60,665 nucleotides of DNA from Sutterella wadsworthensis (GCF_003315195.1 NZ_QNRV01000018.1:1-60665); one strand, 5' to 3'. Shown: positions 42,175 to 52,599, counted from the stretch's first letter. The notes: a model not told the origin generated them from the sequence alone. Translations and numbers: made by a program.

Positions 42175-43671
42175 TTACTTCAGAGTGCGGATGTACTCTG
42201 CCGCAGAATCCACTGCGATGCGCCCCGAATTAACGGCGAAGCCTACCGTCGAGCCCGCCATCAAAAGATCATACGAGTCGCCGTACATGCCGCCCACATC
42301 GTTTCCGGCCGCGTAAAGCCCTGGAATCGGATCTTCTTCGGGCGTAACGACTTCAAAGCGTTCATTGGCCTTAATGCCGCCCAAGGTCCCAAGAGAGCTC
42401 GCCACGGACTTGATTGCATAGAAAGGACCGGTCTTCACTTCGCGCAGATATTTCGGGTCCTTGGCAAATTCAGCATCGTGACGAACGTCACAGTAGCCGT
42501 TATATTCCGCCACTGTCTTCTTGAGCTTATCGGCATTCATGCCGGTCGCTTTCGCGAGCCCGTCAAGCGTATCCGCCTTAAACGCCCAGCCAGCCTGCAC
42601 CGCACCATCCCAGTCCTTCTGGAACTCGGTTAGCTTAGTGCCGACCGGCACCATTACGCCTACGCCGAGGTCAATGCCCTGGTCCTTTTCCATATGATCA
42701 AGCGTCTTCTGGTCATAGACCACGAACATCGTTCCGCCGATGCGTTCCAGGGCGTTGCCGGCAAACGGCCATTCGAGCATGATTTCTTCGTTGCAGAACC
42801 GTTCGCCCTTGGGCGACAGCCAGAGATGCGGCTGCTTGGCGGTAGCGCTGACCTGATTGGTCGTGGAAACGCCGCGGGGCCCCGGACGATAAGAGGCCTG
42901 CACCTCCGTGCCTTCCTTCCCGCCGCCAACGGCCCAGGCCATCTGGATGCCGTCGCCGGTCTTGCCCGTCTGCGCGAGGCCGTCCGCATCGGCAAAGCGG
43001 AGATATTTCTCACGCATGGTCTTGTTGTCAAAGAAGCCGCCCGTCGCAATGATGGTCGCCTTGGAACGGATGGTGATCTTGTCGCCCGCTTTGTTCGTCG
43101 CTTCAACGCCGACCACGCGGCCGTTTTCGGTAATGAGCTTCTGTCCCCAAGTGTTCGTCAGAAGCGTCTGCCCGGCTTTCTTATACTTGTCGATAAAGAG
43201 GTTGATCCAGCCCGCACCGCGGCCCTCGTAAATGTGCCAGGTGTACAGACCGTTGGGATAGTTGGAAAAGAGCTTTTCGAACTTCACGCCGTTCTTGATC
43301 ATCCAGTCAATCGTGTCGGCGGAGCGGTCAACGAAGGCCCGGACCATGCGCGCATTGCCGCGCCAGTGACCGTAATTCATGATTTTCATGAATGCTTCGT
43401 CTTTGGTGAGACCGTAGTTCCAGTTGCGCTGCATAGCGCTCTCAACGGCAAAGATGCCTTCGGAATATTTGCCGGTGCCGCCCGGAAGACCAGACTTTTC
43501 AAGCGTGATGACCTTCATGCCCTTTTCGGCGGCTGCCCAGGCAGCTGCGGTGCCGGACGCACCCGCGCCGATTACGCAGAGGTCGGCTTCATAAGCCGCA
43601 TCCGCAGCAAATGCAGGATTCATCATCATGACTGCTGCCGCGGCAGCAGCCGTCATCGCGAATTGTTTCAT
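42175..43671 (-). CDS. Exported FAD-dependent reductase of the fumarate reductase flavoprotein family
   Basis: A 498-residue flavoprotein. A Sec signal peptide (1 to about 23, PAFAAD) leads to the dinucleotide motif DLCVIGAGASGTAAAWAAAEKG and LPGGTGKYSEG. The C-terminal FAD part reads DPIPGLYAAGNDVGG. The two residues that bind and protonate fumarate are not in place: the HTMGG-like segment reads SSLGTLGG, and the final segment is YDLLMAGSTVGFAV where the Arg of GxRLGxNAL is expected. A substrate other than fumarate is likely. There is no haem domain or cytochrome gene nearby. It is divergent from a second flavoprotein at 43895. AGGAGAG stands before the ATG. Confidence 0.85.
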   Translation of the reverse strand: MKQFAMTAAAAAAVMMMNPAFAADAAYEADLCVIGAGASGTAAAWAAAEKGMKVITLEKSGLPGGTGKYSEGIFAVESAMQRNWNYGLTKDEAFMKIMNYGHWRGNARMVRAFVDRSADTIDWMIKNGVKFEKLFSNYPNGLYTWHIYEGRGAGWINLFIDKYKKAGQTLLTNTWGQKLITENGRVVGVEATNKAGDKITIRSKATIIATGGFFDNKTMREKYLRFADADGLAQTGKTGDGIQMAWAVGGGKEGTEVQASYRPGPRGVSTTNQVSATAKQPHLWLSPKGERFCNEEIMLEWPFAGNALERIGGTMFVVYDQKTLDHMEKDQGIDLGVGVMVPVGTKLTEFQKDWDGAVQAGWAFKADTLDGLAKATGMNADKLKKTVAEYNGYCDVRHDAEFAKDPKYLREVKTGPFYAIKSVASSLGTLGGIKANERFEVVTPEEDPIPGLYAAGNDVGGMYGDSYDLLMAGSTVGFAVNSGRIAVDSAAEYIRTLK

Positions 43672-43894
43672 TCTTGCTCTCCTTTGAATCAGCGGACGTC
43701 CCTAGAGACGCAGGCTCTTTTTCAAAGGAAGAGTGTTGATCAGCAAGACAAATTTCGTCTGTAGCACAAACTACAAAATGAGCTCAGGAAAAACACGCAG
43801 ACCGCAAACGGATAAACGCATTCTTCACCGTCTGCGCCGAAAATGAGCATATGCAGGCTCCCGACTGCCTGCGGCCATTCAAAAGGAGAATGAC

Positions 43895-45433
43895 ATGCCG
43901 AACCTCTCTCGGCGCAAGTGGCTTAAAACCGCTGCGCTTACCACAACACTCTTTGCCGGCGCTTCATCTGCATCTGCCAAAGCTTTTGATCCGATGCCCG
44001 AAAAGTGGGATGAAACGTTTGATGTTGTCGTCATCGGTTCCGGGTTTGCCGGTCTTGCCGCCGCTATTGAAGCTCGGCTGGCCGGCGCTTCTGTCTGCGT
44101 ATTGGAGAAGATGCGCGTCATCGGCGGCAATTCCATCATCAACGGCGGCATCATGGGCGTTCCGGGAACACCCATGCAGAAAAAAGAAGGCCTCGAAGAC
44201 TCGCCGGAACTCATGGCCAAAGACATGATGACCGAAGGGGGCGGTCTCAACCAGCCCGAAAAAGTGCGGCACCTCTGCGAAGAGGCGCTCCCGACCTGGG
44301 AGTGGACCATCCAAACGCTCGGCGTTGAATGGGTCGAGGAGCGCGTGGCGCAGGAAGGCGGTCATTCCGTGCCGCGCTGCGCGATTGTTAAAAACGGCTC
44401 CGGTTCCGGCATTGTCCTCAAGGAAGCTGCCAAGCTTGAAGCGCTTGCGGTCAAACCGCGCACCCGCACTTATTTGGAGCGCATTATTCGGGATGCCGAC
44501 GGCCGAGTGAAAGGCGTTCAAGTTCGTGAGGGCTACAGCTTCCCGAAGGCCGATTCGGGGAAGGTGAAGTTCATCGCCGCCCGCAGAGCCGTTGTACTCT
44601 GCCACGGCGGCTTCGGAGCTGATATCAAATACCGCTCCATTCAGGATCCGAAGCTCACGGAGAAACTCGGCACCACTTGCCAGCCGGGCGCTACCTCTGA
44701 AGCCTGGCGCGAGGCTGCCCGCATCGGCTGCCAATTGATTCAAACGGACTGGATCCAGTGTGCGCCTTGGACCTCGCCCGTCGAAAAGGGGATGGGCATT
44801 GCGCTTTTCTTTGCTCAGGGCGCTGCGGCCATGTTCGGCGTGTGGGTGCAGGATAAGACCGGAGAACGTTTCGTGGATGAACTTGCCAACCGGAAAGTTC
44901 GAGCCGACGCCATCATGACGCTCCTCAATGAAGGCATTCACTGCTACGCGATAGCGGATGCCAAAGGCGTCGAACCGATGGGCATTTCTCGCCCCGGCCT
45001 GCTGCAGAAAATGCTCGAACGAGGCTGCGTGAAGCAGTATGAAACGCTCGAAGCACTCGCCGCCGGTGAAAAGATCAATATTGAGGGTCTTCGAAAGAGT
45101 GTCGAGGAATGGAACGGAGCCGTTAAGAGCGGCACAGATGCGCATTTCAAACGCTATGTCAATAAGAAGGCTCAGCCAATGGGAACCGGACCTTGGTACG
45201 TTTCGACAATGGTGCCTAAAGTTCATCACTGCATGGGCGGGATCTATACGGATATGCAGGCGCGAGCGCTCGATATCTCGACCGATGAACCGATCCCAGG
45301 CCTTTTCGCTGCCGGCGAAGCGACGGGCGGCGTGCACGGTGCTGTTCGCCTCGGCTCCTGCGCCGTCACAGACTGCTTGGTCTACGGCCGCATTGCGGGC
45401 CGCACAGCGGCTCAAAATGAAAGCTGGATGTGA
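43895..45433 (+). CDS. Tat-exported fumarate-reductase-type flavoprotein
   Basis: A 512-residue flavoprotein with a twin-arginine signal (LSRRKWLKTAALTTTLFAG). The FAD motif VVVIGSGFAGLAAAIEARLAGA and MRVIGGNSIINGG follow. The substrate site is closer to true fumarate reductases than in the two other flavoproteins here: KVHHCMGGIYTD retains the His-Cys-Met-Gly-Gly motif, and GGVHGAVRLGSCAVTDCLVYGRIAG keeps the substrate Arg. The acid/base Arg segment is ANRKVRAD where TRD is usual. It has no haem domain, so it needs a separate electron donor. AAGGAG lies upstream of ATG. It shares a 223-base promoter region with the 42175 gene. Confidence 0.85.
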   Translation: MPNLSRRKWLKTAALTTTLFAGASSASAKAFDPMPEKWDETFDVVVIGSGFAGLAAAIEARLAGASVCVLEKMRVIGGNSIINGGIMGVPGTPMQKKEGLEDSPELMAKDMMTEGGGLNQPEKVRHLCEEALPTWEWTIQTLGVEWVEERVAQEGGHSVPRCAIVKNGSGSGIVLKEAAKLEALAVKPRTRTYLERIIRDADGRVKGVQVREGYSFPKADSGKVKFIAARRAVVLCHGGFGADIKYRSIQDPKLTEKLGTTCQPGATSEAWREAARIGCQLIQTDWIQCAPWTSPVEKGMGIALFFAQGAAAMFGVWVQDKTGERFVDELANRKVRADAIMTLLNEGIHCYAIADAKGVEPMGISRPGLLQKMLERGCVKQYETLEALAAGEKINIEGLRKSVEEWNGAVKSGTDAHFKRYVNKKAQPMGTGPWYVSTMVPKVHHCMGGIYTDMQARALDISTDEPIPGLFAAGEATGGVHGAVRLGSCAVTDCLVYGRIAGRTAAQNESWM

Positions 45434-45483
45434 ATAAACAGGGTTCTGCCAACGGCTGAATCGAGTTTGGCCTAAGGGCTTTG

Positions 45484-45515
45484 AAGGCGGCCCGCATACC
45501 GAGCGCTGCCGCCTT
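45484..45515 (+). terminator. Probable terminator of the Tat flavoprotein
   Basis: AAGGCGGC pairs with GCCGCCTT and is followed by TATGG. The remaining spacer to 45726 shows no gene. Confidence 0.5.
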
Positions 45516-45726
45516 TATGGTCAACGTTCGCCGAGGCGCTTGCAGTCGGCGACGGGTCAGCCGCAGGCGGGACACGCTTCAATCGGTCAGGGAGCGACGC
45601 ATCCCTCGGTAGGCTTAGGGCAATGAATAAGCGCGCGACTCAGGTTTCGGGCGTTGCGCCGCACTCGAACTCCAAATACTGCAGACCCCGTCTGCCGCTT
45701 CAAATTCCGCTCCCGAGGAATCCCTT

Positions 45727-46914
45727 ATGCAGCTCACAATCCCTCATACCATTGTCCTCATCTCCCGCCCCGTCCCGCAGGCCGCACCGGCCAATGAAAT
45801 AAACGCACAGACGCTTGCGGCTCATTTCTTTGGCGATATCCAAAGGAAAATCGTGAGGCTTGAGGGCGACCTCGGTCTTCGCCTTTTAAAAATCCTCGAC
45901 TTTAAAGGCGAGGATGCCATTCACAAACGTTTTCGCTTTGCCGCTGCTTCAAGCGAAAATCCCGGTCTGCGCCGTCGGGCGGCCTTTGCCGGCTCCCTTA
46001 CGCCCGCGATTTGGGCGAGTCTTGCTCAAGATATTGACTACCGCACTCGTTTTGCTGTTCTTCACGATCCTCGAGCCGTGAAAGTCCTTTCCAACTGGTC
46101 ACTCGCCGCAGCTGTCAAAGGCGATATCACTGCTGCGCAGATGCTGCTGAAAAGTCTTGCGGCGAACGGCTGCGAGCCTCGGCACATGGAAAAGCTCATG
46201 ACTGAAGTGGATCTCTCGGGCAACAAGACCTTTCGTCTCCAGCTCAAACGCCTGCTCTCTAAAGGTCTCTGGGGCAGCAGCTCCTTTACGCTCGACGATG
46301 ACGTTGAGCGTGATCTTGCGCTCGAAGCGGCTTTTGCTCAAGCATCCAACGCCTTGACAGCAGGCAAAGACCCCCATCCGATCAAAACCAAGGGCGAGGC
46401 GGCAAACCAGAAAAACGAGACAAATGAAACAAACGAGACAAAGGAAAGGCTGCTCTCGCCGATTGCTTTCGGTCTCATTGACCGCATGGCATTTCTGACG
46501 AGCTTCTTCCAAAACGGAGAGCTGACGGAGACTCTTCAGAAAATGCTCCTCGACGCAGCCGTACTGCCCCTCACCTGCTCCGAAATCGCCGCACTGATAC
46601 GAGTACTGCCTAAAGACACTCATTTTGATCCGATACTCAACAGCGCTGCCGAGCTTCAGGATCCGGAAATCAACATTGCGCTCTCTGAGCGTCCCCGCCT
46701 GCCCAGACTTGCGCTGAAGTTTCTGCGCGACGACTGGAGCTATGCCGTGCGGCGCAACCGGCTGGCCAATCCGCAAATGCTTAGAAACGTGGAGCCCATC
46801 GATATTAAAAGACAGCTCGATCAAGACCCCACGCTCATCGATGATGCGGCCGAATTCGAGATTGAAGCCGTCGTGTCTGCCGCTCCTCACCTAGTCTCCA
46901 GATCCTTTTTCTAG
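45727..46914 (+). CDS. Protein of unknown function with an Asn-Glu-Thr repeat
   Basis: A 395-residue soluble protein with no signal peptide. GAGGA precedes the ATG. The N-terminal half contains helical, Leu/Ala/Arg-rich stretches that look like short HEAT-type repeats (NPGLRRRAAFAGSLTPAIWASLAQDIDYRTRFAVLHDP; the spacing recalls VLHDPxAxxxL repeats of leucine-rich variants). Near residues 223-239 lies a low-complexity run NETNETNETKE from an ACAAATGAA/ACAAACGAG repeat. I do not recognise the family. It is not in an operon with its neighbours. It is probably a genuine gene because the frame is long and codon use matches its surroundings. Confidence 0.65.
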   Translation: MQLTIPHTIVLISRPVPQAAPANEINAQTLAAHFFGDIQRKIVRLEGDLGLRLLKILDFKGEDAIHKRFRFAAASSENPGLRRRAAFAGSLTPAIWASLAQDIDYRTRFAVLHDPRAVKVLSNWSLAAAVKGDITAAQMLLKSLAANGCEPRHMEKLMTEVDLSGNKTFRLQLKRLLSKGLWGSSSFTLDDDVERDLALEAAFAQASNALTAGKDPHPIKTKGEAANQKNETNETNETKERLLSPIAFGLIDRMAFLTSFFQNGELTETLQKMLLDAAVLPLTCSEIAALIRVLPKDTHFDPILNSAAELQDPEINIALSERPRLPRLALKFLRDDWSYAVRRNRLANPQMLRNVEPIDIKRQLDQDPTLIDDAAEFEIEAVVSAAPHLVSRSFF

Positions 46915-47287
46915 CGGGATACGGGAAAAAATCCAAGCCAATTCCGAATGCATGCTGTGCGCCTGCCCATCCTGAGAAACTGCAGGATTTCAAGGCTTCA
47001 CGGCACCCAGCAATATGGAATAACCGTTTGCTCACATTTGCGCCTCAGCGCATCGGCTATACTTGCCCGCTATTGCAAAATCGGGTGCGGCCGGCATGCC
47101 GCCGCGCCCGGCACCTGCTCCCCGCCTTCGCCGATGTCCGCTGCTCGAAAGTGCGCAGACCCTTCACGACCCAAACGGCCGTGAAATCCTGATAGCCGTG
47201 AAGTCCGGGAGCATGAACCCAACTACATCCGGGAGCTGCACCTTCAGGAGCACTGCGGTGCGCCTCCCTTCAAGGAAAGAACGGACG
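46915..47287. other. ribBA upstream region
   Basis: About 370 bases. No FMN riboswitch was found: its conserved strings are absent. A longer frame into ribBA runs through this stretch but lacks similarity to the family before 47288. GC-rich and able to fold, with no assigned element. Confidence 0.4.
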
Positions 47288-48487
47288 ATGGCCCAATTCA
47301 ACACGGTGCAGGAAGCTCTTGAAGATCTCAAGAACGGCAAGATCATTCTCGTCACCGACGACCCGGATCGCGAGAACGAAGGCGACTTCATCTGCGCGGC
47401 GGAATTCGCCACCCCTGAAAATGTCAACTTCATGGCTACGCACGGCAAAGGGCTCATCTGCATGCCCATGTCGGCTGAATATGCCAAGAAACTCGACCTG
47501 CACCAGATGGTCGAGAACAATACGGACAATCATTCGACTGCGTTCACGGTCTCCATTGACCATATCGACACGACGACCGGGATTTCTGCCTACGAGCGCT
47601 CTGTGACCGCGATGAAGTGCGTGGCCGACGACGCTCGTCCCGAAGACTTCCGTCGTCCCGGTCATATGTTCCCGCTGCTCGCGAAGAAAAACGGCGTGCT
47701 TGAGCGCAACGGCCACACCGAAGCAACGGTGGATCTCTGCCGCCTTGCCGGCCTCAAGGAAGTGGGGCTGTGCTGCGAAATCATGCGAGACGACGGCACG
47801 ATGATGCGCACGCCCGAATTGATTGAGCTTGCTAAGCAATACAACCAGAAGTTCATTACCATCAAGGATCTTCAGGCCTACCGCAAAATTTACGAGAAGC
47901 TCGTCGACCGCGTGGCCGTCGTGAAGATGCCGACGAAGTACGGTGAATTCCGCGCCTACGGCTACGTGAACCGCTTGAACGGCGAGCACCACGTGGCGCT
48001 CGTCAAGGGCGAGATCGGCGACGGCAAGGATCTTCTCGTCCGCGTGCATTCCGAATGCTTAACGGGCGACTGCTTTGGGTCGCTGCGCTGCGACTGCGGT
48101 CAGCAGTTCGCCGCCGCAATGACGCAGATTGAGAAGGAAGGCCGGGGCATCCTGCTCTATATGCGCCAGGAAGGCCGCGGCATCGGTCTCATCAATAAGC
48201 TGCGTGCCTATGAGCTGCAGGAAAAGGGGCTCGATACGCTCGAAGCAAACCTTGCGCTCGGCTTTAAGGGCGACGAACGAGAGTACTTTACCGGCGCGCA
48301 GATTCTGCGTGACTTGGGCGTCAAGAGCATGCGTCTCCTGACGAACAATCCCGACAAAGTCTATCAGCTCGAAGAATTCGGCATCGTCATTACTGAGCGT
48401 GTGCCCATCCAGATGGATGCCACTGCCTACGACCTCTTCTATCTGAAGACCAAAGCCGACCGCATGGGTCACCTTTTCAAGTATTGA
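47288..48487 (+). CDS. ribBA: 3,4-dihydroxy-2-butanone-4-phosphate synthase / GTP cyclohydrolase II
   Basis: A 399-residue bifunctional enzyme that starts riboflavin synthesis. Residues 1-200 are the RibB part: [20 protein letters not shown] (Mg and substrate acidic residues) and [15 protein letters not shown]. Residues about 205-399 are Rib[24 protein letters not shown] holds the zinc Cys, [11 protein letters not shown] the GTP site, and the end [17 protein letters not shown]. Both halves look complete. The ATG at 47288 fits the family start; earlier codons have no similarity. AAGGAA stands 11 bases upstream. Its stop is one base before an IS1634-like remnant, whose hairpin can end the message. 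Confidence 0.95.
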   Translation: MAQFNTVQEALEDLKNGKIILVTDDPDRENEGDFICAAEFATPENVNFMATHGKGLICMPMSAEYAKKLDLHQMVENNTDNHSTAFTVSIDHIDTTTGISAYERSVTAMKCVADDARPEDFRRPGHMFPLLAKKNGVLERNGHTEATVDLCRLAGLKEVGLCCEIMRDDGTMMRTPELIELAKQYNQKFITIKDLQAYRKIYEKLVDRVAVVKMPTKYGEFRAYGYVNRLNGEHHVALVKGEIGDGKDLLVRVHSECLTGDCFGSLRCDCGQQFAAAMTQIEKEGRGILLYMRQEGRGIGLINKLRAYELQEKGLDTLEANLALGFKGDEREYFTGAQILRDLGVKSMRLLTNNPDKVYQLEEFGIVITERVPIQMDATAYDLFYLKTKADRMGHLFKY

Positions 48488-48860
48488 TCCCAAACTGCCT
48501 CTAGGGTCCCCCTTCCCGGAAAATCGCGAGGACAGGGGCAAACCCAACAGGTTAAAGAGATCTCGGATTTTCTTCGGGATCTCTTTTGTTTTACGAGCGT
48601 TGCAGTCTGTCAGTTTATTAGCAGCTGCACGAAGGCCTTCGTCAAGGAATGGTTGGGCAAACGGTTCGCAGCCGTTTCGCTTCGCCGACATGCCATACGG
48701 GTCATCATGCAAAGTGACTGAGCTAACAGCTTGTTTATAGAGCGGCACGCAACTGCCGCCGCAGCGGCATTGCGCATCTCGTGCTGCGGCTCCTTTTGAC
48801 CTGGTTCCGATGCAGTTCTCTGAGCTGCTCCCGATCTACTTTTTTCCTTGGCTGAGACGG
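48488..48860 (-). mobile_element. Decayed IS1634-like fragment behind ribBA
   Basis: On minus this matches the transposase 3' end seen at 1-276 (KTKEIPKKIRDLF) but with broken frames. The element end CCCAAACT begins at 48489, directly behind the ribBA stop. The hairpin AAAGAGATC/GATCTCTTT (48554-48586) followed by TGTTTT reads as a terminator for ribBA on plus. The match extends at lower identity to about 48860. Confidence 0.6.
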
Positions 48861-49859
48861 TCGATCATTCCATCGAGAGGCTATAGAAAGACTCGTTTCA
48901 GCTCAGCCCGCAGACAGCCCTCCTGATCTTTGTTGTGAATGGGCTGCCCCCGCCTGCGCTGTCTTCCTGCCGCATATCAGTCGTGGTGCACGCTGCCGCT
49001 TCTAGACGGTCATTGGTAAAAGCAGGGCCGTCACGGGAGATGCGGGGTTGATCAAAGAGCCGCCAAATAGAGTCATCGGCTTGGGTTACGCCTTGGACGA
49101 ATTTTTAATCGATCCCGGCCGCAAAGGGCTGCAGCTGAGCTGTGCGCCCAAATACCTCTTTGCGCCTTGCAAGCTTTTCCTCCAGAAGCGCAGTTTGCCC
49201 AGCATCACCATCAGAATCGACGCAGCTTCACCAACATACAGATTACACGGCAAAGACCACAAAAGAAGCGGCCAAGCCAATCACCCAATTGGGAGCAGAA
49301 GCTTGCTCACACTTAAATGGCCGTCAGAAAACACTTTCTCGGCACTCGCTATCAAAGAACAAAATTGATCGGCACCGATACAGGCCGAATCTCTTTTCAA
49401 AGAATGGCAATGGTTGCTTGAGCCGCTGATGAAGCTCAATTCAGGTCTGAAAAAAGACTGGCAGAGAAGGCAACGCTCGATAGCTGAGCAAAAACAGATA
49501 CACTGTTTTTAACTCGTGATGCCGTTTTACACGAGATCTTAAAAGCATCGGATTCGTCTTTAGATAACGATAATTGATGATGACGTGGTAAACCTATTGC
49601 AGACATTTTGTTTAAATATAAACACATTTCGGCGGATCCGAATAAAGTTGATCACCACTTTCATTTCAACCATTTGTCCACGGATGTTTTTTATTATCCA
49701 CGGTTGACCTGCAAACAAAAAAGAACTACATAGTTTGATGGGTAGTTCCACCAAATATCTTCTGTTGACAATGCGAACGCTTAAATTACGACTTAGGATT
49801 GGAAATAATATCTTGTAATATATTCACATTATTTTTGAATATTTCTCAGGTAAAACAAA
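48861..49859. other. Gap before the third autotransporter
   Basis: About 1,000 bases. The first part is GC-rich and may be further IS debris; short frames at 49048-49429 match nothing. From about 49430 it is AT-rich and leads to the autotransporter start. No clear -35/-10 pair. Confidence 0.4.
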
Positions 49860-52562
49860 ATGTTACCCCCAGAATCCCACTCAAGTGATTATTCCGTCGC
49901 ACTTCCTTCTTTAGCAAAATTAACGCTTTGCGCCGCCGCCATTCAAGCGGCCTGCTTTTCTTTTCCAGCTTTAGCAGCCGACAATCCCGTCGTCGAGAAA
50001 ACGGCTTATTCCGACATCATTTCTCCAGATCCTTCCAATCCATCCAATTGGGTCGTTAACAGAGGAACCGATGATCCTGCGAAAGGTCCTGCTTCCATTT
50101 CTTGGCGTCATGGTGCCGCCACCTCAACTCTCACCATCGGTGCATCTTCCGGCCAAACGGTCAAAATTCTAGGCGGCGAACCATTAGCAGCAGTTCTCTA
50201 TTACAGGGCAAATGGTGCCAATTTCACCAATAAAAAAACGGGAGAATTATTCCAAGCCACAAAGCGCAATGGCTTCGGCTTTCTCGCCCGCGAGGGGAAA
50301 ATGGGCAGCTTCATCAACAACGGCACGATTGAAGGCGGCTTCACAGGGGTGCGTTTCGATCAGACAGCGATAACCACAATTGTCAATAACGGCACGATCA
50401 TAGGTTCCATCAAAGGCGGTAATGCAGACCGAACATGGCGCAGTGCCGGTATGGAGATCATGGCGCAAAACATCGGTTCTTTGGAAAACAGCGGTAGGAT
50501 TCAAGGAAACACCGGCCTGTATTTGGAAGATGTTTGGATGAAAGAGATTGTGAATAAGAGCGGCGGCGTTATTGCCGGTATGGGAGCCCTTAGTTACGAT
50601 AAAGTGTGGAATAACAAGCCGGGAGCCGCTAACGCCTCTCCCGGGTCTGGCATTTCATTCGGCTACAACAAGGTTGAGACCATCCGTTTGGAGTCCGGCA
50701 GTAAGACCACCAGCCAAAACGCGGCCGGTTTATTCGTTGGCACCCAAGGCAATTTGAGTACTTTGGAATTACAGCAAGATGCTGAACTCTCCGGCAATTG
50801 GGGCGTGGAGGTCTATCAAGGCAAAATAACAACCGCCAAAATCGACGGTTTGTTAAAAAGCACGGGCGGCTCCGCGTTTTATAACCACGGCACCGTGCAG
50901 GATCTGAAAATTACCGATAACGCGACTATCGAAAGCACGGTCGGCATCAGCAACACGGGCAAATTCTCCACGATCGACATTGCCAACGCCGCCACGCTCA
51001 ACGTCGATTCTGCGGTCGTCGCTAATTCCGGCGTCATCGGTACAGCAGACGACCAAGTGGCTCTGCATATCGGTGCGGACGCCACCCAAGCTAAGGAAGC
51101 GCTGAACAATACCGGCGCTATTACTGGCGCGGTCGCCGTTGAAAACGGCGGCACACTGACCAACACGGCCACCGGCATCATCAGCGGCCCCATCATCGCC
51201 GGCAGCGGTACGAATACGGGCGCTTCTAACCTATTGGCCGTCGACAACCGCGGCAAGGTCAACACGAGCGGACAAGCAGCTGACATTCACATTGAAAACG
51301 GCGGACAGGTTAAGGTACTCAATTGGGGCGTAGGCGTCACAGGCAACCGGGTGGGCGACGGGCAAGGAATTAAAGTTTCCGGAGACAATCTGAACGCCCG
51401 GTCAATTAGCGTGGAAAAAGTTCAAATTTCTTCCATCACTGGTTACCAATCCGGAGATATCGACTTCAACAACGCAGTACAAAACGCTTCCGGCCAAGCC
51501 TTATCGGGTGTCACCGGAAAACCCACGCAAGACGTTGAGTTCGATGAAACACTCAAACAGCAATACGGCTTGGACGGTTATTACGACCAAGGCAGCGGCT
51601 ACTTCACACTGTGGGTGAACGCCGTCAAAGGTGTCGGTGCGCAGTTAGCCGAAACGCTGGCCAACCGCTTGAACCGCCGCGCTATGTTCGTAGAGGCGGC
51701 TACTGCCGACGTGTCCCAAACCGGCTATACGCACCGCATGCAGGACAATCAGGAATGGCTCACATTCGTCAAACCCTACACGTCCTACGACAAATTCGAC
51801 CTCTCGGCTGGCGGCACAGTTAAAGGCCACACCACAGGCATCCTGCTCGGCATCAGCAACATGTACCGAAACGAGCACCTCTTCACCCTGTATCTTGGCT
51901 ACGAAACCACGGACGACAGTGCGGACTCTCTCGACTTTGACATGAACACGGTCTACGGCGGCGCGAAGTTCGCCCGCGTCTTCTGCACGGCAGGGAACGC
52001 GGCGTACTACGGCAAGGCCGAGGCCATGTTGGCTCATACTTCTACAGACGTCACCCGCAGCATCGGCGGACAACAATTCACGGGATCTGCCGACACGTTT
52101 TCCTATGGCGGTGCCGTGCATATCGGCATGAACTACTCGTTGGGGAAAAGCAGTGTCTTCACTCCTGAAATCGGTGTTGGGTATACCGGTGGCCGCATGG
52201 GTGATTTCGACATCAATGGCAATATCGCCGCCGTGAGTTATGAACACTATGACTCCCACACCTCCAACATCGGTTACGGCGATCTGTCGCTCAAATGGTT
52301 CCAAAAGTGGGGCACAATCGTAAACACACTGTTGGGCGGCGGCACGCGCGTAAATTTCAACCGTGATATGGACGTCTCGTCCAACATCTCTGGTGTCCAG
52401 GGCTCGAGCACGGTTAAATTACCTCGTTCCTACCAATGGGTGAACGCTTCTCTCATCTTGGATGTCAACAGCAACCTCGACCTGTCCTTTGGGTATGTGG
52501 GTATTTTGGATACCAACGGTTCGTCCCACAACATGACGGCGAAACTTACTTACACGTTCTAA
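49860..52562 (+). CDS. Large autotransporter, unrelated passenger to the other two
   Basis: A 900-residue autotransporter. The signal peptide is long (1 to about 40, FPALAAD) with an extended N-region. The passenger (about 41-620) has a repeated pattern of short beta strands, INNGTI, VNNGTI, LENSGRI, ISNTGKF and LNNTGAITG, typical of a beta-helix built from N-[ST]-G turns. A barrel domain of about 270 residues follows (MFVEAATADVSQTGYTHRMQDNQEW, LGISNMYRNEHLFTLYLGYE, YGGAVHIGMNYSLGKSSVFTPEIGVGYTGG) and ends MTAKLTYTF with a terminal aromatic. It differs from the other autotransporters in both passenger and barrel. Role unknown; adhesin-like. Confidence 0.9.
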   Translation: MLPPESHSSDYSVALPSLAKLTLCAAAIQAACFSFPALAADNPVVEKTAYSDIISPDPSNPSNWVVNRGTDDPAKGPASISWRHGAATSTLTIGASSGQTVKILGGEPLAAVLYYRANGANFTNKKTGELFQATKRNGFGFLAREGKMGSFINNGTIEGGFTGVRFDQTAITTIVNNGTIIGSIKGGNADRTWRSAGMEIMAQNIGSLENSGRIQGNTGLYLEDVWMKEIVNKSGGVIAGMGALSYDKVWNNKPGAANASPGSGISFGYNKVETIRLESGSKTTSQNAAGLFVGTQGNLSTLELQQDAELSGNWGVEVYQGKITTAKIDGLLKSTGGSAFYNHGTVQDLKITDNATIESTVGISNTGKFSTIDIANAATLNVDSAVVANSGVIGTADDQVALHIGADATQAKEALNNTGAITGAVAVENGGTLTNTATGIISGPIIAGSGTNTGASNLLAVDNRGKVNTSGQAADIHIENGGQVKVLNWGVGVTGNRVGDGQGIKVSGDNLNARSISVEKVQISSITGYQSGDIDFNNAVQNASGQALSGVTGKPTQDVEFDETLKQQYGLDGYYDQGSGYFTLWVNAVKGVGAQLAETLANRLNRRAMFVEAATADVSQTGYTHRMQDNQEWLTFVKPYTSYDKFDLSAGGTVKGHTTGILLGISNMYRNEHLFTLYLGYETTDDSADSLDFDMNTVYGGAKFARVFCTAGNAAYYGKAEAMLAHTSTDVTRSIGGQQFTGSADTFSYGGAVHIGMNYSLGKSSVFTPEIGVGYTGGRMGDFDINGNIAAVSYEHYDSHTSNIGYGDLSLKWFQKWGTIVNTLLGGGTRVNFNRDMDVSSNISGVQGSSTVKLPRSYQWVNASLILDVNSNLDLSFGYVGILDTNGSSHNMTAKLTYTF

Positions 52563-52599
52563 TTCGCCTTTCATCTGTACTGATAACACGGGCATCCTG

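Noticed and set aside
42694-43764. Plus-strand frame of 356 codons opposite the 42175 flavoprotein
   Set aside because: Shadow frame; the flavoprotein has signal peptide and FAD motifs.
43964-45415. Long minus-strand frame opposite the Tat flavoprotein
   Set aside because: The flavoprotein reading is clear; the antisense frame has no recognisable motif.
46915-47287. FMN riboswitch before ribBA
   Set aside because: The conserved RFN strings (GGGGCAGGGTGAAATTCCC and its partner strings) are not present.
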